A stretch of DNA of 64,000 nucleotides, taken from positions 152,540 through 216,539 of the forward strand of contig WBMW01005290.1 of assembly GCA_013396635.1 (NCBI GenBank). Direction: 5' to 3'. Shown in pieces: positions 1 through 11,900 of this stretch. Origin of the DNA: Penelope pileata. Taxonomy: Eukaryota; Chordata; Aves; Galliformes; Cracidae. A program made the position numbers and the translations under genes. The stretch's first letter is position 1, and every line of letters starts with the position of its first letter. The notes under the pieces were generated by a model that was not told the origin of the DNA, did not search any database, and saw only the letters and a list, made by a program, of their open reading frames with translations.

Positions 1-892
1 AATTCGCAGCTTGTTTGCTGCAGCATCTAAGCAGTCAGGCAGAATTCAATGAGGAGAGTGATGCACGTAGCATACTAACACCATCAGCAGAACATTTTGC
101 CGATGTCTCCAAACCTGGCAAATACATGGAGACACAGTTAAAGTACTTCCTAAGGAACAGAAAGGGCTCAGGTTGGCTAAGCAAGTAAAAGCAAGAATCA
201 AACATCCTGCCTGGATGTCCTGTCCCCTAAAACACGAGTTCTGGGAAACAAGCAAGGTGATTCAGAGCACTTAAAACAGACATTTAGGATGCTGTGTCCC
301 CAGAAAAAGGCAGATACAATTCTGAGGCCACTCATGCTTAGCACTGTACTAACTTGAGCTACCTAGCAGACTCCTGAGCTATGTCTGAGCTCTTGCTCCT
401 CTCTGCAACTTACACTTTTCTGGCTGAACCTGAATCCCATGATAAAAAGACGATGCCTTTCCTATGGGAAGAAGTCTTTGAAAATGTAGGCAAAGGAGTT
501 GGGAGAATGGTAGTCTGATGCATCACAACAGAACCTTGCAGAGAAATACATACCCTAGTCAAAACATTTCTTCTTGGGTATCTGAGGTCGAAAACACAGT
601 TATGGATTGATTTTTCATACCTGCTGTGCTACAATAAATTTTCTGAACCACTCCTGAACTTAAGCACTTGATTTTCTTAAGTCCTTATGTGAAACATAAA
701 TGATCTGAATGCACTTTTGGAAGAGCAGGAAAAAGGAAATAACAAAATATCTCTAACTACAGAGATAGCCATCAGAAAACACAATTATTAATCCAAAAGA
801 TCACTTCCTGAAATTAAGAAGACATTTTCACATCACTAGATTTTCAAAAAAGTTTGCTTCCAGTTTAGATGCAGGTAATACTGTATTCCTTT

Positions 893-918
893 AAAAAAAA
901 AAAAAAAAAAAAAAAAAA
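893..918. repeat. Poly-A run
   Basis: An uninterrupted run of 26 A in intronic DNA. No recognisable element precedes it. Confidence 0.95.
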
Positions 919-1926
919 GGTGCCAGTACAAAAATCTTGCTCTGAACAAATCAGAAGCAGTGAAAAGAGTATTTTCCTCTACACCAAACCACCAGTTAGA
1001 TACTTTAAGTTAAAAAAATACATCAAGGATTAGAAATAGTCCTTTTTAACAACAAACCTTTAATTACCTTCTTGATCCTATAAAACTACACAATGCAAGT
1101 TATGCTCAAACGTCCAAAACTGTGAAAGACTGACACAAAAAAATGAAAAAAAACAAGTCTGTTCTGCTTTCACATTGTCTTGAAATGTATTCCAATATCT
1201 TAATTCACTCTGAATGTCTGGTTTCAAACCCCAAATTATCTGCATTTATAACAAACCCTAGAAAGAACGAAATTTTTCTTACGTACTTTATGTCAGAAAG
1301 TAGCCTAGAAAGTTTACAAAGAGAAATCTCAGTACTCTCCTAAAGAAAGTAGAAATATCAAAGAAAACAGAAGCTTCTTTGATGTAAATTCCTTCCTTAC
1401 ATTAAAGGATAAACTATGCTCAAAAATCCAGACACCTTACTTTAACAGTATGCAACCTAGCAATATTTTTAAAAGTAGTAATGTAGCCAAACCAATTTAA
1501 AAACCAATTTAAAAAAAGAAGTAAACTGACACAATGAGGTTTGGTTATTCTTCAAGAACAGCAGGCTTCAAACAAAAAGGCTGTGTCCCTGTGAAGAACA
1601 AAGACGTAGTATGTCATTATAAATAATTATTTCTAAGCTTGTATGACTTCATTGAGGCTAAATAAAATACAGGCTTCTAAAATCACTTTCATTTAAGCTG
1701 TATATTTGGAAAGAAACTAAGACCGTTTTGTGCAGCATGACTTTCATCTATTTTATTAAGGATGCTTTGATAAGCTTGGACATGAGCGATATTTGAGTAA
1801 GAATTGCTGTTCTTCAGAGCTAAGTTTTCTGAGTCTTAACAATTGCAAATGAGTTCCTTGGCAAGAATTCTTACTGGTGGCTAGTAAATGTGGTCCCTGA
1901 TACATCCTGGCTTTTTTTTTTTTTTT

Positions 1927-1965
1927 NNNNNNNNNNNNNNNNNNNNNNNNNNNNNNNNNNNNNNN
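1927..1965. other. Assembly gap (39 N)
   Basis: Unresolved bases directly after a long T run. The T run is probably why sequencing failed here. The true length is unknown. Confidence 0.98.
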
Positions 1966-4900
1966 ACTATTATCCTATTGACATCCATGAAAATTCAGAA
2001 CACTACTGCATTTAGAGTTAACTATCTCTTATAAAACAAATTCGCTCAAAACTTCCAAAGAAACTTGAAAAAAACTTGTTAGTAGAAGATAAAAGTAAGA
2101 TGAACCCCTCAGGTTAACTTAAAGAGATCAAGACAAGGAAAACCCCTTCCAATTTTCATTACATGCCAGACGATGAAATTTAATTCTTTACCTCAAGGGA
2201 GACTATTAACTATGATTTATACAAGACTCTGAGTTTCTTAAAAATAAGAATAATACTAGAAAGCCTTTGTACTCTCATCAACCATAAACTAGCACCTGTA
2301 TCTTATACTCCTTTTTTCCCCTCTCTTAATTGTAGTTCATAGAATATTTTGAAGATGGTCAGGGGATCATTCAGAATATTGGTTTGCTATTGACACTGTA
2401 TGTGACTTTTACATTGACTTTGTTTTCATATCAAACACCACTTACTTTGACGTTCCACAATATTTTGAATAAATAATTCTTGAAAGTTATATTCTGCCTT
2501 CGAGTTACTCATCATGCAAATAAAATATCCAAAAGTCAGGAAGAATGATCACTGACTTTAAAACTTTTTACAGTGTTTTTAACATATGCTTTGCCTGTAT
2601 TACATTAACTACTTTAACTCTTAAGAAAATAATTAAGTACTCAGCCACAACAGGAAAAGAAAAGGTAACAAATTATTTGTGGAACTCCATTAGTGTGATA
2701 TTTCAAAACAGTGTATGTAAACCACTGACTAGTAGTATCTCCTACAGTAAATGGCACAAGTTTGAATATGTAACAAAACCCACAATTTTCTGAGTCTTTC
2801 TCACAATCACAATATATATTTATTAGATAATCATTCTACAGCGAAAAATACAGCAAGCCTGGTCAGTAACTTTCACATTTTCCTCCAAAAACTCTAGCCC
2901 ATCAGCATAGTCACTGGTAAGTTAAATGGACTTTTTTCAACAATTAATTGATTTAATGGAAGACATGCCTTCTCTTGCTTGTAAACAGATAGTTACAGAA
3001 AGTTTTCCTTCTCTATGAGGAAAACTTTGGTTGAAAGATTTCCTGGTTCTTTTTAAATTTTGCACTATTTCTTTCATTTCAGTGTTCAGCTTGAACAGAA
3101 GAGACAGTTTTTTTTTACATATTCCACAAATATTCTGGGCTGGTCTTCCACATGGTATTCCCAATAGAAAACATTCTTTCATAAAACTAAAAAATAACAT
3201 AGTTGCTGCTTTTAGCATCTATGCTTTTAGAAACATTCAGAGCCATGTTCAGGTACCTTGGTATTACCCCTGCAACACAAAAGCACTTCCCTGCAAGCCA
3301 GAAGCCTACATGCAGTCCCAACATGAAAGGAATGAATTATTCCTAGTTTCTGCTGAGCTGGTTGCCCCAGGATTCAAAATGCCTCCAGTTGTCATGGTGG
3401 CTTCTCTTTCCTGCAGAGCAGGAAACTAGCTTAGTTTGGTATTGATTTGTTCATCCCTGAGGCCAGGCTTACTTATTTCTGCAGTCCCAAAGCAACAGAC
3501 CAGCACAGAGTGCAAGACCCTGCCAGCACATCCCAATTGTTTCTTGAACAAAGTCTTTCACAGTTTGGCAAAAATCCTCAAAGTGAATTATAGCCAACAA
3601 AGTCAGCCCAGCCTCATAAGCAACAAAGGTTAGGAAAACAGGAGTCAACACTGAGTACTCTAAGCTCGCCACTGATACTGCTTATGAACACTTCTTGCTT
3701 CAGTCAGAGGCGGCTTAAGTACAGTCAACCCTAACTTTAAGACAAATAACTTACTGTGAAAGGTCTCTTCCATCTTTTTTTTCTTTTTAATGACCCCGAA
3801 GAAGTTATCAGGGGTACTACATCTTTGCAGGATTGGGGCTCCAAGAATTACTTATAACTGCAGCAGGACTTACTGAGAAGTAATGGGATTTAATTATTAC
3901 TATGGTACTTGCCTGCACTAAAATTCAACAGCATTATTTTACAATACATACATTAGACATCTTCTTACTTGTTAGAGGCTGAAGCATGTTCTAGCATTCA
4001 CTGTTTTATTACCCTTAGCCTGCCAAAATTCTTGAGGTTCTCCTAATTATTCTATCTCCTTTTAAGACACCACTGCCATGGATTTCAGTCTTTTGTCTCC
4101 AGTTTCTGTCCAATGTCCACCTATACTGACATCTATTTTCTCTGCCACTTAAACTAAAGTTACAAAAAACATGCTGTTGTGTGAGCTTAAAGCCAGAGAA
4201 GCTACTTAACATAATTAAAAAAGAAAAGAAAGAAAAAAATTGGAAGTACACCATCCTGTTACCATCAATGGGAGACTTGTGCTTTTGAAATGCGATCAAG
4301 ATTCCAGGGAAAGACTTGGTGAAAGCTGACAGAAACAAAATTTTTGTAGATTACTTTATAGAAAGAAAAGCGCACTTCCTGAGTTAAGTCTGGAGCTCCT
4401 CCTGCTGATCAACTTACAAAACAGCAGAAATGTTCAGTAAACCAGGACTGAGAGGCAAATTTTGTTACAATTTAATAGTTCCAAGTGCATGTGAATATCC
4501 CACGTTTCAGAAGTAAATATCCAGCTCTTAGAACTAACCCTGAGGAATCTAACAGAGGACTTGTTTCCTTAGCCCTGCACTATAAACATATGTTTAGAAT
4601 AAGCAATGTATACATGTATTTAAAATACACAATACACAGATATAAAATAAACACATTTAAAATATGTCATGAATTTCAGTGTCATTTGAGACAAAATGAT
4701 GTAGCTGACCAAAATCTGGAGAAAAAAGAAAAGATAAAGAAATAAAAGATCATATCAGGATCACATTGTCCAGTCTTTGCTCACAACCTTTTCGTGTGAA
4801 AACATGGTTGCGTAGACCAAAATAGGGGACAGAATATCTATTTCAACAGACACAGGACTGTCCCATCTAGTACTTTTTTCATCCTTAGAGATGCATGTGT

Positions 4901-5280
4901 GACATACTAGAACACTGCTAAGTCAATCAAGCACTAAAACCCTTTTTGTCCTTGTTTTATACTTAGGTTTGTAAAGATAATCTGCACCTTACACACCCAA
5001 CAGTAGCGAGGAAACTATGGCTCTGTACATCAGCTGGAGCCATAAAGGTAACAGTAGCCCAACAGAAACATCCAAAAGCATTTGCTTTCTTTTAAACAGA
5101 AACATTTTACTAAGAAAAGCAGAGAAAATGAAATTCATAGTAATACAGGAATCCACCACACAAGCTACTACTGAGTCCCAAAACATGACAGAGACAAAAC
5201 TGAAAACCATGCACTGCGCAAAGTACTACTGCAGACATAACCATGTCACTTCTGTGAAAGGCATAAAGGTAAATTTCTTC

Positions 5281-5300
5281 AAAAAAAAAAAAAAAAAAAA
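5281..5300. repeat. Poly-A run
   Basis: A run of 20 A in a MIPEP intron. It creates spurious Lys/Phe-rich open frames on both strands. Confidence 0.9.
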
Positions 5301-5891
5301 CAATGCCACGAAGGCAAGATTTTTCCTCTTCCCTCTTGTGAGAGCAGTACAACACTATTTAAGTCTGTGTTGTGGACTTATTCCCTGGTCTTTGCAAGAT
5401 AGATGAGAATGAATTCTACCCACAAAGAGTGAAAATCTACTGAAGAAGTTCCTGTTTGAGGTCTACATAATGGGATGATAAATTCAACTTCACTAAAGCA
5501 GTAAAACAAGTTACTGTATCAAGAGGAGTTACATTGTATTCAGTGATCAAAATTTATTTTTAAACATTACTGCACCTCAGCTAAGAGCTAAAAGCTAAAT
5601 GAAAACAAAGATTTTCTATCTCTTCTGAAACTACTTTATCCTCTTGCATCTTCAAAGAGGACCAATACTTTCCCGTAAAACAACCAAAGAGCCAAAAACT
5701 TACAGGCATTCCAACAGTAACTAAGCAATGTTGCAAACAACTGCCCCTTCAGATATTCTTTATATTTTCATATTGAAGTACATCTTCAAAGAAGGAAATC
5801 CTGTTTACATTGAGGACTTTCATTATACTTACTGCAAGAAATGGAATAAAGAAACTCATTTACATTACAATCATGAACGTAAGGAGCTTAC

Positions 5892-5944
5892 CTCTCAGCA
5901 CGAAGGACGCCACTGTAGTAAGGGTGATCCCAAGGCATCAATTT
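5892..5944 (-). CDS. MIPEP: MIPEP exon 10 (last one in window)
   Basis: This exon is 53 nt. It encodes KLMPWDHPYYSGVLRAE and two bases of Arg. The acceptor is CTTTCAG and the donor is AG|GTAAGC. The next exon, beginning YNIEPSLYCPFF in the human protein, was not found in bases 1-5891. Confidence 0.93.
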
Positions 5945-8900
5945 CTGAAAGAGAATTCCAGCTTATAATTCCAATAATAATGGACAAGAAGTGAACCCAA
6001 AGCAAATGTTTTGTTTCCTTTACAAATTTCTGCAGTTTCTACAAGTCATAGAATTCTATATCATAGTGGGAAATAATCAGTGCAAAATTTATCATCACAA
6101 ATAGCATCATATTCCATAATTTGAGAAGTTATTTTAAAAATTTGCATTTTACCATACTTCTTATTCAAGCATGTAGTGGGACCAGATTTCAAGAAAAAAA
6201 TAGTCCACTAATTAAAAAAAAGAAGTAGTATGACTGTATAAGCCAACTGCCATCTCAGGCTCAACACTTGCTTTTAATACAAATAGTAGCTAAGTCAAGA
6301 AGCATTTAAAACCAGAAGATGGGAAGCATCTCTTTGTAATTATATTGCACGTTGCACATGAAAATTGAGTTGATTGATCATGTAGAATAAGGTTTGCTTA
6401 TGCTATATTAAAAAAAAATGCAAATTTAACTTACTGAATTCTGAGGGTTAAGCTTCGTTTTCATCTTTGTCATCATTTCAAAATCTTTCTGAGTTCTGAA
6501 AAATATTTTTATGATGAAAACGTTCACGAAAGATTTTTCAGCAACAGAATATAGTATACACAAATACTTTTTCGTGACAAAATGCTCATCATCATAGATG
6601 GGTAGTACTATAATCAAGCCCATATACTACAGTAAAAGAACTTTCCTTTCTGCTTCTCTCATTCAAGTAGCTTCAATCAAGTCTTCCTTACTCTGGCTGT
6701 GCACACCCAAAGCATCCTCTTTCTGACAATATACCCCATTAATACACAGTAATGAAAGTGCTCTGTGCTGTGCGGAATTAAGGGGAAGATAGCATGACAA
6801 ATGGAAATATGCTCATAGATGTAAAATACGTACATGGAGTTGTGCACATGGGAAAAGACCACAAGAGGTGACCTTCAACAATTAAATGTTTTCTCTTTGT
6901 TTGCTGCCACCTGCATTTCTTGTCGTATCACTTGTCTCAGTCTTGGCTGTTCTATCATAGCCACAAAATTTATTTTAATAATTCCCCTCAAAACTCTGAA
7001 GAAGTCTTCCTTTTAATTTCATCAAAACATATAACAAGCAGCAATGACTGATTTTCTAGTACACAAGTCCCTCTGCTCTTGAAATAAAAGTTTGCTTACA
7101 AAAATAACTTGGTGAAAAAGACATACCTTTTAGACAACTGGTCAGAAAGCTTCTCCAGAAACTTAGTTACTGTCTCTAGAAGTTTCGTGGAAAAAAAGAT
7201 GAGTAATTCTGTCCCTTAAAAGGAGTTAAATTTATAAAAAAGCACCCCGAACAAAAAAAGTTCTCTTGGAACAACAGAGTTGTTTTTAGAACAAGGAACT
7301 ACACTATTGACCACCGCATCATCATTACAAGAGAATTCAGTACCACATTTATATTATTACATGCTAGGATAATGGCAACTTCATAATCTAAGGAGTGAAC
7401 ATTGATTCTGAACAAGAAACTCTAGACCCTACTCAGGGAGTATTGTCATTTACAGAAAACCTGAGTATTTCATAGAGCAAAATGTAACTGAAATAAGAAA
7501 CTTCACCGGAAGAAATATGTGTAAACTTAGCAAAACAACCTAGCAACTTTCAACCTCACACCTAACACAGTTCCTCTGATTTCTCAATATATCTTTCCAC
7601 ACGTGCCTTATACCTGGATTTTTGGCCATTGTTCCCTGAAGAGCCCTGTGGGCAAAGGTGTCATATCCAACCAACTGTGCCAGACTGTTTCGGCTAGCAA
7701 GCAATTCTTCTAGACGGCTCAGTTGCTCAGCATTTGGGTAAAGAAAAATCTTGTAAGCAGCTTCTCGTACCTAAGGGAAAAAAAAAGTCACATTATTACA
7801 GCATAACTCTTAAGGAAACAAGCAAAGCATTTGAAGATCTGGCATTACAGCTGTATTTCACTGATATGGTTAGAAAATGCCTAAAGCTTTTTAACAATAG
7901 CAATTACGACTCTCTGACAATTACTTCTCTTACTTGTTAAAGATGGAATGAGGAAATGCAATGAGACAATATAACAGTTCAAGACTGTTAAAAGGGGTCT
8001 TTTTTTCTGCTCCTGTCAACAGTCTCCTCCTCTTCTCACTGTTTCTCTCCTTGTGCCAACATCTGTATTTCTCAAACAACTCTGTGAGCTGTCTTAATTC
8101 ACTAAAAGCTATGAAAAAAAGCTTAAAGCCAAATTGTCCTTTACATGTCATTTAAATTGGCTCCCAGAAGTATTTGATGAGAACCAGAAACAGGATCAGA
8201 GAAGAGAAAGAAAAGATTTATTTCTTCCAAAGTAGCAAGCTATATGTCTGTCTGTCTGCCAATGGACAGTCTTTCTTCTATTTCTGATTTACTTTTATTA
8301 TACCTCTCAAAAATATCACCTCAAGCCTCAGCAAACTTGGTAAAGTGTTTTTTACATTGCACAAACCAACTGGAGAAAATCTTTATTTTGTACATATCAA
8401 ACAGACTTAAGAAAGCCAGCAACAACTTATGTTCCATATCCTTTGAAATTAAGCTTCTCTTTTAGATCATATTCTCCACAAGTATGCAAGTCCTGGGTTT
8501 AGATTCAAAGAACATCCCAAGTTGGATGAGACCCAAGAAGATCATGAAGTTCAACTCCTGGCTCCACACAGGACCATACAAAATTCAAACCATATTTGAT
8601 TTGTGTGCAAGCTTGTTGCCATGACCACTGCCCTGGGGAGCCTGTTCCAGGGTCTGACCATCCTCTTGGTGAAGAACCTTTTCCTAATCCCCAACCTGAC
8701 CCTTCCCTGATGCAGCTCCATGCCAATCTCTCAAGTCCTGTTGCTATCACGAGAGAGAATAGACCAGCATCTGCCCCTCCACTCCCCTTGTGAGGAAGTT
8801 GTAGACTAGATAAACATGGCTACAATAACTCACAAGCCACTTTGCATCTATAGTCTTCCACACATGACATAGAATGGAGGCTGAGAGAGCTGGGTTTTTC

Positions 8901-11900
8901 CGACTCAAAGAAGAAAAGTCTAAGGGGAGATCTTAATCTTGACTCCTTAGCAGTAAGGCAAAGAGAAGATGCAGCCAGGCTCTTCCTGGTGCAGAGCAAG
9001 AGGATGAGATATGTAATGGACACAAGCTAGAAGATAAGAATTCCCAATTTAATATCAGGAAAAACAAAAGTGATAGCCGTCAGACACTAGGGCACAGTTT
9101 GCCCAGCCAGAGTGCAACCACCATCCTTCGAAAGCGTTCAAAACTCAACCAGAAAGTGACCATGAGCAACCTGATCTACAAGGGCTGCTTCAAAAGTAAT
9201 GTCTCCTATTTTATCATGTTGGCTCATGACTTCAATGTGTTGGAAACAACGGTGACAACATTGGAATATCACAAAGTTGGCACCAAGTGGGTCCCACGAA
9301 TGCTCACGGAGGAATACAAAGAACACCATATGCAAGCTTGTCAGGATCCACTTAACTAATACAAGGCTGAAGGTGACAGCTTCCTAGACTGCATCATCAC
9401 CAGCAACAAGATGCAGCGTCACCACTATGAGCCAGAGTCAAAACAGCAGTCCACGGAGAGGTGACATGTGAATTCCTCAAAAAAAAAAAAACGTTCAAGA
9501 TGCAGCCCTCAGTGGGTAAAGTGAAGTGCACTATCTTTTGAGATTGAAAAGGGGTGATCCTTCTGGATTTCCTGGACAAACCATCAACTCTGACTGCTAC
9601 ATTGCAACCCTGACTAAGCTGAAGGATAGAACCTAAAGAGTCAGGCCAGAGAAGAAGACAACCTTTCTCTTGCAACACAGTAACACCAGGTCCCACAGTT
9701 TCAGAGTGACCCACATACTTGATCTTGCTCTGAATAGGATCAGGCTTGAACTGACAAGCTCCAGAAATCCCTTCCAACCTTTATTTTATGACTTTCAAAG
9801 AGCTTCTCCAAATATCTGACTCAGAGAACTGCATTCTTTATTGATATATTACTTGTAGATTGAGTAGGAATTCTGCAGATCACACTCTTTTCAGGACAAG
9901 CTTACAGATGACACATAGTCAGTATGACTCCTTTATTTACATCCTCTGTGCCGTAATTTTAATTCTATTTTCATTTCTTACAGAGAAGAAACAATATAGC
10001 TTGGGTTCTCCTACAGTCAGCTTTTCTCTTTTTCATGATAAACAAGATTCCAGTCACCTCAATTACTTTAAATATATGTGAAAACAGAACACTTAAGAGT
10101 TGTAATACATTCCTTGAGTCACATTTAAAAGACTAACCACTGTCACATTTCAAATAATCTAAATTTATTTCCAATTTATAAACAAACACTTCCTAAACTA
10201 ATTATTTTGAGAGAAGCAACATCAGCAATAACTAAAATAGGATAATTTGGGATAATTCAGTTTGGAGGGGACCTAAGGAGGTCTCTAGTCCAACCTCGTC
10301 ACAGCACCAGCTATGAGGTAAGATCAGGCTATACAAAGCTTTATATAGTTGGGTCTTGAAAATTCCCATGGATGGAGAGAGTACAACCTCTCTGGGTAGG
10401 CTGTTCTACTGCTTGGGTAATGAAAAAGTTTCTCCAGTCAGAACTTCTCATTTCTGATTATACCTGTTGTTGTCCTCTCACCATGCACTGACTCCATCTT
10501 CATGATATCCTCACAGGAAATGACAGGATGCTGTCAGGTCTCCACAGAGCCAGCCCTGCTAGAGGACAAATGGGCCCAGCTCCCTCAGTCTCCCCTCACA
10601 GCACAAGCACTCTAGTTCCTGTCCATCTTGGTGGCTGCCAATGAAGTCACTCCAGTTTGTCACTGTCCTTTTTGGAGGGGGCAGCAGAGTGCGTCCAAAA
10701 CTGGATGCAGCAATCTAGATGTGGTTTAAAAGTGCTGAGTAAAGGGCTGTAAACCTTTCCCTCAGTCTCTATCTTTGCCCCTGTTCACAGAGCCCAGGAC
10801 GTTGCTGGCCTTCTTTGCTGCCTGAGTCACTGCTGGCTCATGCTCAGCTTGCTGACCACCCACCCCAGGATCTCTTCTGTAGACTTGCTCCCAGCCAGGC
10901 AGTCCCAGCTCAGATTGTAGCCAGGAGTTCTCCCTTTCACAGCAGAACTTCGTATTTGTCATTGAATCATACAATGTTTCTGTTGGACCTCTTCCTTTTA
11001 ATTTGGTGTGATTTGGAAACTTTGTATGCAAGCACTCTGTCACCTCCTCTAGGTCACTGCCAAAACTGTTGAACAGGACAGACCCCTGCAACACTTCTTT
11101 CATTGCCAGCCTTCCAGTAGAGTACAGCACATTAATCACTACTCTTTGCATCTGATCTGAATTTTTTTACACTTCTGGCTGTCCATCAATACAGACATCT
11201 CCTAACCTGGTTTGCTCCATCATCTTCCTAGGGACCAAAGTGAACCTAAACTGCCTGTAGTTCTCCAGATTATTTGGCCTTTCTATGTTCTGAGTGGAAC
11301 ATCTCATTTCCACCACTCACTGGCGTTCTTCTCTGGTCTTCACAGCTGTTCAAGGACATCAAGCCAGTTCTCTCCAAACCCTTAGATGCAGCTTGTCTGA
11401 TCCCAAGGACTTGTGCAAGCTGAATTCTATCAAGTCATCTCAAACTGGATCCTCATCCATGGCTGACTGTCCTTCTCCTCCAACTCTTTCACTTAAGCAC
11501 AGTAGCCTAGAAGACCTTGTTGGTGAACACTGAGGCAAAGAAAGCAATTAGCATCTCAGCCTTATCTGTCTTTGCTGTAATTAAGTCACTCACTTCACTC
11601 ATCAAACTCACATTTTCGTTTTTCAGCCTGCTAGTACTACTGCAGCAGTAGATGCTTCTCTTGTTGCTTTTGATGTCCCTTACAAGTCTGAACTCTAGCT
11701 GAGCTTTGGTCTTCCTAATACCATCCCCAGATATACAGGCACACTTTCCAAATTCCTCCCTTGTACCTGCTTCCACCTGCTGTCTGCTGTCTTTTGGAGA
11801 TGAAGCTCTGTCACGAGTTCCCCGCTTGCTGAGATTGGCCCCTGCTCAGTCTGTCCGGATTTCTGAGTATCAGGATAAGCCAATACTGGGTATTTTAGTA

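Larger units (their letters stand above)
1..5891 (-). other. MIPEP intron 10, truncated by the window edge
   Basis: This is AT-rich intron sequence with only short, unconvincing open frames. It holds a 26-base A run at 893-918, a 39-base N gap at 1927-1965 next to a T run, and a 20-base A run at 5281-5300. I looked for the following MIPEP exon on the minus strand and did not find it. I recognised no transposon here. Confidence 0.7.
5945..7613 (-). other. MIPEP introns 7-9 (around exons 8 and 9)
   Basis: This stretch holds three short introns of about 440-630 bases between exons 7, 8, 9 and 10. The sequence is AT-rich and apart from the exons I see nothing in it. Confidence 0.7.

Noticed and set aside
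9099..9359. A possible host gene with a mariner-like domain
   Set aside because: The frame is a chance fusion of CR1 sequence with a broken mariner transposase. The catalytic Asp positions are lost and stops follow.
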